A stretch of 64,000 nucleotides of DNA from positions 186,001-250,000 of the forward strand of contig BSBK01002798.1 in assembly GCA_027943335.1 (NCBI GenBank), given 5' to 3'. This document shows positions 1 to 9,411 of the stretch, piece by piece (positions within the stretch are counted from its first letter, which is position 1; each line of letters begins with the position of its first letter). The notes under the pieces were generated by a model. It did not search any database. It saw only the letters and a list, made by a program, of their open reading frames with translations, and was not told where the DNA came from. A program made the position numbers and the translations under genes. This stretch comes from Chamaecyparis obtusa. Lineage: Eukaryota; Streptophyta; Pinopsida; Cupressales; Cupressaceae.

Positions 1-2447
1 ACCTAAAATGTCTTAGATCTGACCAAGGTGGAGAATTTACATCAAATGAATTTAATCTATTTTGCAATGATAGAGGAATTAAAAGATAGATGTCTACACC
101 TAGAACACCTCCATAGAATGGTATAGCAGAAAGGAGAAACAGATCTATCTTGGATTGTGCAAGGACATTGATGATTGAAAAGAATGTGGCACAAAAATAT
201 TGGAATGAAGCTATAAGCACTGCTATCTACACTCTTAACCAAGTACAGATCAAGAAAGGTACAAATTTGACACCTTATGAATTATGGCATGGACATGCAC
301 CGAGTGTTAAATACTTTAGAATCTTTGGAAGTAAGTGCTATATACCAAAAGACACTAGGAATGGAAAGTTTTATCCTAAGAGTGATGAAGGCATATTCCT
401 AGGGTACTCCACAAAAAGAAAAGCTTATAAGTGTTTGAACTCTAACACTAACAAAATTGTAGAAAGTGTGAATGTCAAAATTGATGAGTATGTAGAAAGA
501 AATGAAGCTAACAGTAAAAGAGAACCAGAAGATTATAGATCTTTTGTGTACATTGAAGAAGAAGAAGAGGCAAGTAACAAACTTGCACCTGATGTCAAGT
601 CTCAGGTAAGCAATGCCGAGCAACAGATAGAAGCTGTCGAGTGTCAGGAAAATAGTGTCGAGAGAGAACAAGAACATGCCAAGCTACAAGAAAATGCTGT
701 TGATTATCAGGAAGAGGTTGCTGAGCATTCTGAAATTGAATCTGACAATCTTACTGAGGAACATGATGAAATAGAGGAGAGAACAACTGAACCTATTTTG
801 GCAAAATATGTAAGAAGACATCATAAGCCTAAATAGATAATTGGAGACAAAAATTCTGGAATCTAGACTAGAAGTAGGACTAAGAATCCAACATGTCTAC
901 TACGTGAATTTGAATCAAAGACAACTAGAGAAGAATTGGAGAATGAAGATTGGATACAAGCAATGAATGAAGAAATTGACCAGATTGAGAAAAATGATAC
1001 TTGGACTCTGGTGTTGAGACTTGAAAACAAGAATGTTATAGGAACAAAGTGGGTATTTCAGAATAAGATGAATGAAAATGGTGAAATCACTAGGAACAAA
1101 GCTAAACTGGTATGCAAAGGCTACACACAAGAAGAAGGAATAGATTATGGGGAGACATTTGCCCCTATAGCTAGATTGGAAGGAGTAAGAACTCTTCTTG
1201 CATATGCTTCTTATAAAGATTTCAAGGTATATCAAATGGATGTCAAGTCTGTAGTTTTGAATGGTATACTAGAAGAAGAAGTTTACATAGAACAACCACA
1301 AGGTTTTATTGATCCAAACAAAAGACACATGGTGTGCAAACTGAACAAAGCATTATATAGATTGAAACAAGCACCTAGAGCATGGTATGAGAGGTTGCAC
1401 AAATACTTGATATAGATTGGATTCTCAAGAACAAATGACACAAGCAATCTATACATGAAGGATGAAGAAGGTAAAGGTATCCTGTTGGCAAAATTTTTTG
1501 TTGATGACATTATTTTTGGTGGACAAAATGCATTATGTAAAAGTTTCTCAAATGAAATAACTGAATTTGAAATGAGTATGTTTGGTGAGATCAAATTCTT
1601 TGTTGGTTTACAAGTATATCAGAAGAAGAATGGAATTTTCATTACACAGTCTAAGTATGTTAATGAAATACTAAATTTTTTTGGGATTGAAGATGCTAAA
1701 CCAGTGGGAACTCCCATGGTTACTAGACAAAAGTTATCTAAGAATGATGATGCTACAGAAGTGAATCAGACTCTATATAGATCCATGATTGGAAAATTGT
1801 AGTATGCTATACATAGCAGACTAGATATTGCATTAGTTGTTGGGATTGTGGCAAGATTCTCTGCCAATCCTAAGGAAACACATATGATGGCTGTGAAAAG
1901 AATTATGAGATACTTGAAAGGAACTACTGACTATGGTCTATATTATAAGAAAGATGACAAATTTGAACTCTGAGTTTATACAGATGCTAATTGGGTAGGA
2001 AATATAGATGATAGAAAGAGTACAAGTGGTGGAGCTTTCTTTCTTGGACAGAGATTAGTTTCCTTGATGAGCAAGAAAAAATATTGCATTTCCCAATCTA
2101 TTGTCGAGGCTGAGTATGTTGCTACTACAGTAAATTGTTCAAACTTGGTATGGATAAAACAATTGTTGATAGGCATGAAAGAAGAAATCACTGAACCTAT
2201 TGTTATTTTCTATGACAACACAAGTGCTATCAATATTTCTAAGAATCCAGTGATGCACACTAAGACCAAACACATTGCAATCAAGTATCACTACTTGAGA
2301 GAATTAGTACAAGACAAAGAAGTCTGAATGAAATATGTGACTACAAAAGAACAATTAGTAGACATATTCACTAAAGCTTTACCCAGAGAAGCTCATGAGT
2401 ATTTAAGAAGTCAATTAGGGGTTCTTCCCCTAACTGAGGCTACCTAG
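1..2447 (+). pseudogene. copia pol fragment: integrase, reverse transcriptase, RNase H
   Basis: One reading frame runs from about position 3 to the stop at 2445-2447 without frameshift, but is broken by stops at 87, 114, 834, 864, 1413, 1800, 1971 and 2325. Integrase core end: LRSDQGGEF near 10-45 and NGIAERRNRS near 117-147, so the catalytic Glu of the DDE triad is kept. The integrase C-terminal part (FGSKCYIPK, GIFLGYS) ends in an acidic Glu-rich stretch to about 830. Reverse transcriptase (about 936-1700) has [25 protein letters not shown] and FVDDIIFGG, the usual copia variant of YVDD. RNase H (about 1960-2327) has VYTDANWVGN, EAEYVA and YDNTSA. At least the stops at 87, 114 and 864 fit CAG to TAG changes. 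Nearest relative in the window is Copia-2. Confidence 0.95.
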
Positions 2448-2970
2448 ACAAGCTAGGAGCACTGCATCAAATATGCTATAGTAGAAAATTTGACAAATTG
2501 ATGCAGAAGATTGTCACACTTTAGGGCTGGCCTAGAGTTGTGAAGAGAAGAAAAGTCAAGGAATCAGTCATAAACAAGATGATAGAGGGAGAAACACTGA
2601 GATGCATAGATATTATCCACATCTGATGGATGTATGTTTTAGATATTTTGAGTTGTTGCTTTGGAATTTTTGTCAAAGAGGGAGAATGTATTGATATGAT
2701 AACACATGATACTGAAAAGTAAGAGGGAGATGAACTAATGGAATTGAAGATAAGGGTGATGAACTAAAATGAAGGATCAGGATAGAGGGAGATCTGAATA
2801 CTTCTGATAGTCAAAGAAGTGAGGCTTACAAGATTCTGAGTCAAAATGAAGCTAAGGATATTATAAATAGTTTTTTGGTGGATAGATAAGTTTTTGGATT
2901 GGTTGGTAATCCATGTGTTATTCAGGTGATATCATATGGTGTTGCCATCAATGCCAAAGAGGGAGATTAT
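2448..2970 (+). other. copia 3' untranslated region with two polypurine tracts
   Basis: Non-coding stretch between the pol stop and the 3' LTR. A polypurine tract lies immediately before the LTR (CAAAGAGGGAGATTAT, 2955-2970) preceded by GTTGCCATCAATGC, the same phrase that precedes the tract of Copia-2. A second near-identical tract (CAAAGAGGGAGAAT, 2674-2687) sits about 280 bp upstream. Two purine tracts could prime plus-strand synthesis at two sites; which one was used is not determined, but only the downstream one abuts an LTR. Confidence 0.75.
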
Positions 2971-4461
2971 TGGAAACTGAATTGAAACAATTATTGTATT
3001 GTCATTGATGTCAAACCTTAATTGGTAAGATTGTTGCTACTTAGGAAAGTACTATATCTATTTGAGTGTTGCTAAGAGGGCTAAGCAAGGTTGGTAACAA
3101 TAGCACCTAGGGAAAGGTTGAGTTATCTTGATATTAAAGTGTACTTGACTATGTTGCACTATGATGAGATAATGTATTGTTTATCTTAGTAAGACTGAAG
3201 ACTAAACTGGTAGGCTTAACCAAGAAAAGAATAGAAAAATCATGTTTAAGCTGAGTGATGTTAGTGTCGACCGAGTTAGTATATGCCGAGCAAAATTATA
3301 GTGTCGACCGAGTATCAGTAAATTGTTGAGGAAGACAGTATAAGCCGAGGAAACAATTTTAGTAATGACTGAGTGTTCTACATGGAGACCGAGTGAACAA
3401 TCACAGTATTGACCGAGCATCAACAATTTTATATTTGAAGAGAATTTAATTTTGGAGCCGACATTGTTGAATTCTTGGATTATGTAAAATGTGTTGACTT
3501 TATTTATTGATTGTTTGGAAGCATTAAATGCATTGTAAAATGTTTTATTGTAAATCTTTAAGAGATTTGAGATGATTCTAGAAAAGGAGCCGAAGAACAT
3601 GAAGCAAGTAGATTTAGTGAGTTTGACCTAACCCTAAGCTCTACGATTGAGATTGAGTGGCAAAAGATGAGTTAACCTAATTGAGGAAAATATAAGGGAA
3701 CCTGAACATTGTGATATGTATGCACATGGTGAACAGAGAATGCTGGAAGAGGAAAGTTTTACTGACTGAATAAGCAGAAAAGGCTGAAGGAGAAGTGTTG
3801 TGATTGCTTGAAGAAAAGTTCCGAGCATATCAGAGATGGAAATGCCAAAGTTTCAAAGTCAGTAAACCAGCATTAGTGTATGGAATTGGATCTGATATTT
3901 GCAAAGTGAGTTGTATATTTTTTAGATAATACTACTACTACTTTCTAACCATTGTAACAGTTAAAATCCTTTTAACAGAGGTTGATCTAACAGTCATATG
4001 TTAAATCCTTTGAACAAGGTTTCATTCTAATGGAGTGTATGTAAGTCCTATGACTAGGCTCACTTTTAACAGGGTGATTAAAATCCTTTAACCAGGTCAC
4101 ACCTGCCAGTGTGTATTGTAACCTTTGACAGGGTTGGCTTTTTATCAAGCTCACTTTAGAAGAGTGAAAATATTAGTAGCATGTTACAAAGTGGTTTTTC
4201 CCAAATTGGGTTTCCACTATAAATTCTGGTGTTTATACTTGTGTGAATGCTTAGATCTGAACATTACTATGTTTTGCAAGTTAAGTTATAGGTAGGTAGT
4301 GGATTGCATTGTTAGATGTTTCTATTATTGAATTAGTGATGACCGAGTTTGTTTTGGTTTTGGATCTAATTTAAGGATAAGTTTTTAAGATTGTTTTATA
4401 CATCAAGACCCGAGAACAACTGATTCACCCCCCCTCTCTGTTGTTCTAAATCATATTAACA
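2971..4461 (+). repeat. 3' LTR of Copia-1
   Basis: The LTR begins TGGAAACTG directly after the polypurine tract and ends ATTAACA at 4461, giving 1491 bp with TG...CA ends. This is close to the 1477 and 1479 bp LTRs of Copia-2, and the ends are similar (both finish in a C/T-rich CCCCTCTCxGTT phrase). U3 carries a cluster of CCGAG words, mostly as GACCGAG or TGCCGAG (near 3271, 3286, 3308, 3344, 3389, 3412, with a TGAG variant near 3368). A TATAAAT box at 4218-4224 is a plausible promoter. No second LTR is in the window to measure divergence. Confidence 0.85.
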
Positions 4462-6112
4462 GAATGTGACCAAGCCTTCACTTTATTGAAGACTTATCTA
4501 ATAAATCAACCGATCCTAATGCCACCAATCAAGGGAAAACCATTGCTACTATACATATCCACTACCAAAAGGTCTCTAGGAGTGCTTTTGGTGCAAGAAG
4601 ATGAACAAGGAAAAGAAAGAGAAATCTACTATTTGAGTAGGACATTGATCAAATATGAACTTAACTATACATTTATGGAAAGGGATTGTCTAGCAGTTGT
4701 CTTTGCATCTCAAAAATTGAGACATTATATGTTGATGCACAGAGTAAAATTAATTGCCAAAATTGATCCTCTAAAGTATTTGCTAAGCAAAACTACCTTA
4801 ATGGGTAGGATAGAAAAATGGGTCATGATATTGAGTGAGTTCGACATTGAGTATGTGGATAGAAAGGAAATAAAAGGACAAGTGATAGTAGATCACTTAG
4901 GTGAAAATCCAATGACTTCTACACAAACTATCCAAGTGGAATTTTTGGATTTCGTAATTGTCAACATAGAGGCTAAAACATGGAAGTTATACTTTGACAG
5001 CTTGTATACACAAGGAGGTTTCGGGGCCAGCATATTATTGGTTACTCCTCAGGGGTACACCATTCCTAAGTCCTACATGCTCTTGTTCCCATGTATAAAC
5101 AATATAGCAAAATATGAGGCTCTAGTCATTAGCATTAAAATGGCTTTAGAATGTAACATCACCGAGCTACAAATATATGGATATTCTCAAATCATCATCA
5201 ATCAAGTCAACAATGAATACAATACCAAAGATGAAAAGCTAATTCCATATAAGACCATGATTGATGGATGGAAGAAGTACTTTTCCTTGATCACTTTTGA
5301 GTAGATTCCGAGAGAGAAAAATAGAGCAGCTAATGCAATGGCCACCTAGGCTTCCTTATTACAAAAACTAGATCAGAATGAGAAGTATGAGTTCTTGGTG
5401 GAAGAGTTGGTGAAACTGGCATTCGAGCTTCTCGAAACCCAAATTTTTTCCCTACTTCATGGACATGACTCACCTTGGTATGGCCCTATCTATACATATC
5501 TCAAAGACCAAGTGCTACCTTTAGACCAATCCCGAGCCCAAAAATGAAATTTCATATGCCAATCAGCCCATTACATAATCCTTTCAGAGACATTATATCG
5601 TAAGGGTCTTGATGGGATGTTACTTAGATGTCTAGAGGAAGAAGAGTCTAAGTTAGCTTTACATGAGGTTCACGAAGGCATTTGCGGGTCACACTCAAGC
5701 GGTTTAAACCTAGCCAAGAAAATCCTTCGCTTATGGTATTTCTGGAAGACCTTAGAAAAAGATGCTTGTCACTTTGTCAGGATATGTAGCAAATGTCAAT
5801 ATCATGGTGACATGATACATGTATCGACACAAGAGTTACATCCATTTGTTACACCATATCCATTCTATCAATGGGGATTTGACTTGATTGGGGTAATCTA
5901 CCCACCTTCTTCAAGTTGGAGAATTAGTGTTAAGAGAAAACCCAAAGAATCAAGCTGACAGAGAAAAGAAAGGAAAATGGGAGGCTAATTGGCTTGGTCT
6001 GTTCATCATTGTTTCTTCATTTGGAACGGGAACTTATAAGTTAGCAGATTGGGAAGGAGAAGAACTCAAAGAGCCTATCAACAACATTCATCTAAAGAGG
6101 TTCTACACATGA
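4462..6112 (+). pseudogene. Tat-like Ty3/gypsy pol fragment: RNase H, second RNase H, integrase with core deleted
   Basis: The frame resumes mid-gene at 4462. First domain: gypsy RNase H (LSRTLIKYELNYTFMERD, about 4640-4690). Second domain (about 4980-5345): an RVT_3-type RNase H (WKLYFDS, NNIAKYEALV), which marks the Tat group. By comparison with the RNase H family, the second catalytic acid is Lys (AKYEAL) and the third is Tyr (GYSQIII), so this domain looks dead. Integrase zinc finger His-His-Cys-Cys (HEVHEG to CSKCQ, about 5650-5800) is followed by the first catalytic Asp (GFDLIG). Sequence then jumps near 5905-5915 to the integrase C-terminus (LRENPKNQ to HLKRFYT, stop 6112) in another frame: the rest of the DDE core is deleted. 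Further stops at 5302, 5347 and about 5546. Confidence 0.9.
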
Positions 6113-6242
6113 GGGAGATGAAATAGTATAAAGAGTATCAGATGGGGAGCATCATATTTATTGTACATAGTCAAAGAGATCTTGAAAAATACAAAAAAAT
6201 TGAAAAAAAAAGAAAAATACAAAAAAAGAAAAAAAAAAGAAT
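6113..6242 (+). other. A-rich tract and junction between gypsy pol and element A
   Basis: Downstream of the integrase stop is a spacer ending in an almost pure A/G run (about 6188-6241). At about 6243 the sequence switches to the 3' part of an LTR. Elements A and B have a similar A-rich run next to their hairpin block, so the run is probably a native feature of the family. The missing polypurine tract and most of an LTR indicate a deletion here. Confidence 0.6.
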
Positions 6243-6443
6243 AAGCATTTGTAGTATCATATTTCTCATTTTAGAAGTGTCACTAGTGGAGATTAATCTG
6301 AGAGCTCTACTTACCACATCTAATTAGAGAGCCATTAGATGTCATGGATTTGTATGCAATTCTTAGTTTAAATTTTCATTGTATTTGCTAAGATTATTAG
6401 ATATTAATCCTAATTTCATGAAGGTGCAAAGCATTCACACACA
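6243..6443 (+). repeat. 3' end of element A left LTR (truncated)
   Basis: The phrases AGAAGTGTCACTAGTGGA and CTTACCACATCT, and TTTCATGAAGG before the end, match the end of the complete LTR at 13901-14781 (from about 14600). The LTR ends ...CACACA at 6443, three bases before the primer site. The left boundary is an abrupt junction with an A-rich tract, so U3 and the TATA region are lost. Confidence 0.8.
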
Positions 6444-6445
6444 AA

Positions 6446-6463
6446 TGGCACCCAGCATGGGGC
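6446..6463 (+). other. primer binding site, tRNA-Lys type (element A)
   Basis: TGGCACCCAGCATGGGGC lies three bases past the LTR end. From general knowledge of plant tRNA-Lys(CUU), whose 3' end reads GCCCCACGGTGGGCGCCA, this is a near-complement with a few mismatches. The sites of element C (27989-28006) and E3 (57272-57289) are variants of the same 18-mer. Confidence 0.75.
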
Positions 6464-6552
6464 TTTGAGCCTCATTTCTAACATTTTCATCAAGATTTCA
6501 TGTGTTTTTGTTATCACTTTTTCATGAACTTTTGTAGGAAATAGGAGAAATG

Positions 6553-7041
6553 ATGCGTACCAGCAGTGAAAGGATGTGTACCAACATTTAAATGGCACGT
6601 ACTAGTAGTGAAATGATGCGTAGCATCAGTTAAATGAAGAGTAACAACATTTAAATGATGCGTAACAATAGTCAAATGATGCGTACTAGCATTTAAATGA
6701 TGCCTGTGAGATAAATTGCTATGCTTGAGATAGTAAAGCAACGCCTGAGACTTGAGAAGTACCTCTTATTCATTGTCTTTTATCGCCTGTGACAAGCTTT
6801 ATGACACAATTTACACAAACTGTCATGCCTAGTATCTTCTAAATGACGCCTAATTTTTTTGAATTACCTCTTTAAATAGATTATCTTACGCCATTTACAT
6901 TAATTGTTATGCTTAGTAAATAAATTGTCACACCTGAGTAAATTTAAATAACGCTTGAGCTGCTAGAAAGTGACGTTCGCTATTGTTAAAGTTACACCTA
7001 CTAACAGTTTAATTACACATATTAGCTGGATAATGATGCCT
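6553..7041 (+). repeat. 21-bp periodic leader array, core RYGCCT / ATGCGT
   Basis: A degenerate six-base core recurs every 21 bp for about 24 units. ATGCGT-like cores start at 6553, 6574, 6595, 6616, 6637, 6658, 6679 and 6700. ATGCTT, ACGCCT and ACACCT variants follow near 6721, 6741, 6783, 6804, 6825, 6909, 6930, 6951, 6973, 6994, 7015 and 7036. Phase drifts by at most one or two bases. The sequence between cores is poorly conserved, so this is a spacing rather than an ordinary tandem repeat. It lies between the primer site and the gag-like ORF. Confidence 0.85.
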
Positions 7042-7130
7042 ATTGTCTGTTGTTTTAGTTTGCTGTCAGATTGATAAATTCAATTATCTTACTCTCTGTA
7101 TGTATGTTTTTACTATAAATAAGCAGGCAC

Positions 7131-7314
7131 AAAAAAGTGCAAAAGCCAGAGAGCAGAGTTACACAACCAAGTAAAGAGGTAAGACTACATGCTAAACATG
7201 AAAAGGAATTGCATAGTGCTTTAATTTTAGAGAGTTTAGGCTTGGAAGAAAAGTTATATGCTCATTACATCAAAGTTGTAGAGGCTTACAAGCTTAAATC
7301 TCCTACTCTAAGTT
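7131..7314 (+). pseudogene. remnant of a small leader ORF
   Basis: The reading ...LYAHYIKVVEAYKLKS just before the TGA near 7312 aligns with VYQKYLAIIEAYKSK near the end of the 71-codon ORF at 57807-58022 in E3. The upstream part (K-rich, AQKSAKAREQ) also resembles the start of that ORF, but the frame is broken by stops and the ATG is not preserved. No known domain recognised. It sits between the periodic array and the conserved leader block, as in E3. Confidence 0.55.
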
Positions 7315-7639
7315 GAAATTTGTTATATTAAGTTGTTAAAGTTTTCATTGAAAAATCTTATCAATAACACTTAATTGCAATTTCATTTTGTTCTTTTGGT
7401 TTCCCCTCATTTTGAATGGCTTTGTTGACTAACTTTTTGGATAAGGGAGTGGGAACGATCACCACTAGGTGAGTAAAAGCAAGATAAAAGGAAAAAATCA
7501 TAAAAAAGCACCTAGCCATTGCTAGCTACAAAGGAAAAGGTATTCATCGAATCAAGCTTGCACTTTCTTAAATTGTGGCATTCGTTGAATCTAACTTAAT
7601 TAAAAAATAGAATTGACCAAACACCTCAATTATAAGAAT

Positions 7640-8165
7640 CTATTTGTTAGGGGATTGAAAAAGAACATTGTTGCTTGAGTGTTTGGGAAACTAAGAGAAA
7701 GTTAGGGATATGCTCTTCACCTTTTAGGTGAATCAAATTCCCAAAAACTTTCTCTTAATTCCATTTCCTTGCTTTATATGAACATGCTAGTTAAAATAGA
7801 GCAATAGAGGGCCTGCCTCCCAAGATTTTCCTTACGAGGATGGTGAGAGGGAATGGCCCAAGTGGGAGACAACCACCTTCTCCACTGTAATATCCAACCC
7901 ACTTTAATAAAAATACACTTTTCCTTAAAAGGGAAGTGGCTAGATTATGTGCAAGTGTCTTCACTTCCTCTAGTAGTCCTTTTGGGGATTGCGCCAAATT
8001 GCACTTTTTTGCATGTGGGAAGCCCACAAGTGGGTATAAGAACTTGGCATAGTTTATAACATAATTGTTCAATAAAACTTGATAAGTAGCAAGCTACCTC
8101 ATAGAGCCGAACAATGTTAAAAGCCAAATTTGACTATAGGTAGACTGCGTGGAATACTTTCTTGT
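7640..8165 (+). other. conserved leader block before the gag-like ORF
   Basis: About 500 nt similar to 14890-15420 (element B) and 58330-58870 (E3). Shared phrases are AAAGAACA...TGTTTGGGA, ATGCTCTTCAC, GCCTCCCAAG, GTGAGGG, CCAACCCACT, CTTCCTCTAGTAGTCCT and GCATGTGGGA. No conserved frame is evident, so the conservation is more likely at RNA or DNA level. It could contain the packaging or translation-initiation region; that is inference. Confidence 0.6.
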
Positions 8166-8335
8166 TCAATACTTGTGAAAAATGATCGAGAAAATAGACT
8201 TTAGTGTGGTTTTAGGGACATGATTAAAATTTGATGTGTGTGTTGCAATTGTGTTCCATTTTCAAACAAGAAAATTCCATAAACCCAATCTTACAAGTTT
8301 TAAAATCTAAAATTTACAACCTGGTCAATAAAGTG

Positions 8336-8637
8336 CTGCCTATGCACAGTGACATTAGGCCTATGACCAGTAAAGTGCCACCTATGCATAGTGAAGTTAT
8401 GCTTATGACCTGTAAAGTGATGGCTATGCACAGGGAAGTTACACCTATGACTTTTAAAGTGACGCCAGTCAACAATAAAGTCATGCCTATAACAGTTTAA
8501 GTGACGTCTGGAAAAAATTAAATCATGCCTATCAACAAAGAAAAGCCACTTGCTGACCTATAGAGTGTTGCCTAAGAATATTCTAGTAACTGCGTATCAG
8601 TTGTTAAGTCATGCCTACACACTGGCAAGTGACACCT
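8336..8637 (+). repeat. second 21-bp periodic leader array
   Basis: RYGCCT-type cores start at 8336, 8357, 8378, 8399, 8420, 8441, 8462, 8483, 8504 and 8525: ten consecutive units spaced exactly 21 bp. Looser continuation follows at about 8544, 8568, 8590, 8611 and 8632. The core is the same as in the 6553-7041 array, about 1.3 kb upstream. It ends about 200 bp before the gag-like ORF. Confidence 0.88.
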
Positions 8638-8831
8638 AGGAACAAAGAAGGGCAAACAATGGACATTTCCTGAGGGTTTCAGAAAAATTTGGTTTCATAT
8701 TTGGATACCCTTTTTGGAGATATTCTTTATTAGTGCAACAAATAGATCATATTCTTGAGAAACATTTATAATGATGGAACTATTTGAGAAATGAATCAAT
8801 CCTATTATGGAGCATAATTACTGAAATCAAG

Positions 8832-9411
8832 ATCAAAATCTCCATTGGAATCAAAATGATGAGGTGTTTGAAGAAGAAGTTTTAGAAGCAATCCAAGATC
8901 CTATGTTTATGGAAATAATGGGATTAATTATGAATAGGGATAAAGAAGCACATTTCATGAAGTTAGCTCAATTAGGAGCTAAGCTTCCTCATAATTTTGA
9001 CACATTAACCTTGAGGGAGAATGAGGAAAAACAAAAAGATACATCATCTAAAAAGCCATCATTAAGATCAATGTGTCCTTTTCTTTATAATGATAGCCAT
9101 CCATATCTTCATTTTCCTCACATCAAAATCTCCATTGGAATCAAAATGATGAGGTGTCTGAAGAAGAAGTTTCAGAAGCAATCCAAGATCCCATATTTAT
9201 GGAAACAATGCAATTAATTTTGAAGAGGGATAAAGAAGCATACTTCATGAAGTTAGCTCAATCAAGAGCTGAGCTTCCTCATAATTTTGACACATCAACC
9301 TTGAGGGAAAATGAGGAAAAACAAAAAGAAGCATCATCTAAAAATCCATCATTAAGATCAATGTGTCCTTTTCTTTATAATGATGGGCCATTCGTATCTT
9401 CATCCTCCTTA
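8832..9411 (+). repeat. 290-bp tandem duplication in the gag-like N-terminus
   Basis: The unit beginning ATCAAAATCTCCATTGGAAT at 8832 recurs at 9122, giving a 290-bp period with few differences. Because 290 is not a multiple of three, the first copy (EEEVLEAIQDPMFMEI...) reads into the second in the wrong frame. The second copy (from 9133) is in frame with the rest of the ORF. Confidence 0.9.

Larger units (their letters stand above)
1..4461 (+). mobile_element. Copia-1: 3' part of a Ty1/copia retrotransposon
   Basis: The window opens inside the integrase domain and continues through reverse transcriptase and RNase H, a polypurine tract and a 3' LTR ending CA at 4461. The very next base resumes an unrelated Ty3/gypsy reading frame (ECDQAF, 4462 onward), so the copia element was inserted into a gypsy pol gene. 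Its 5' LTR, gag and the left target-site duplication lie outside the window; the right flank predicts GAATG as the duplicated site. Order integrase before reverse transcriptase is diagnostic of copia. Inactive because of many in-frame stops. Confidence 0.93.

Noticed and set aside
7105..7125. TATAAATA-like word as a promoter
   Set aside because: It lies in the leader, far downstream of the LTR end, and the homologous E3 leader has no such box here.
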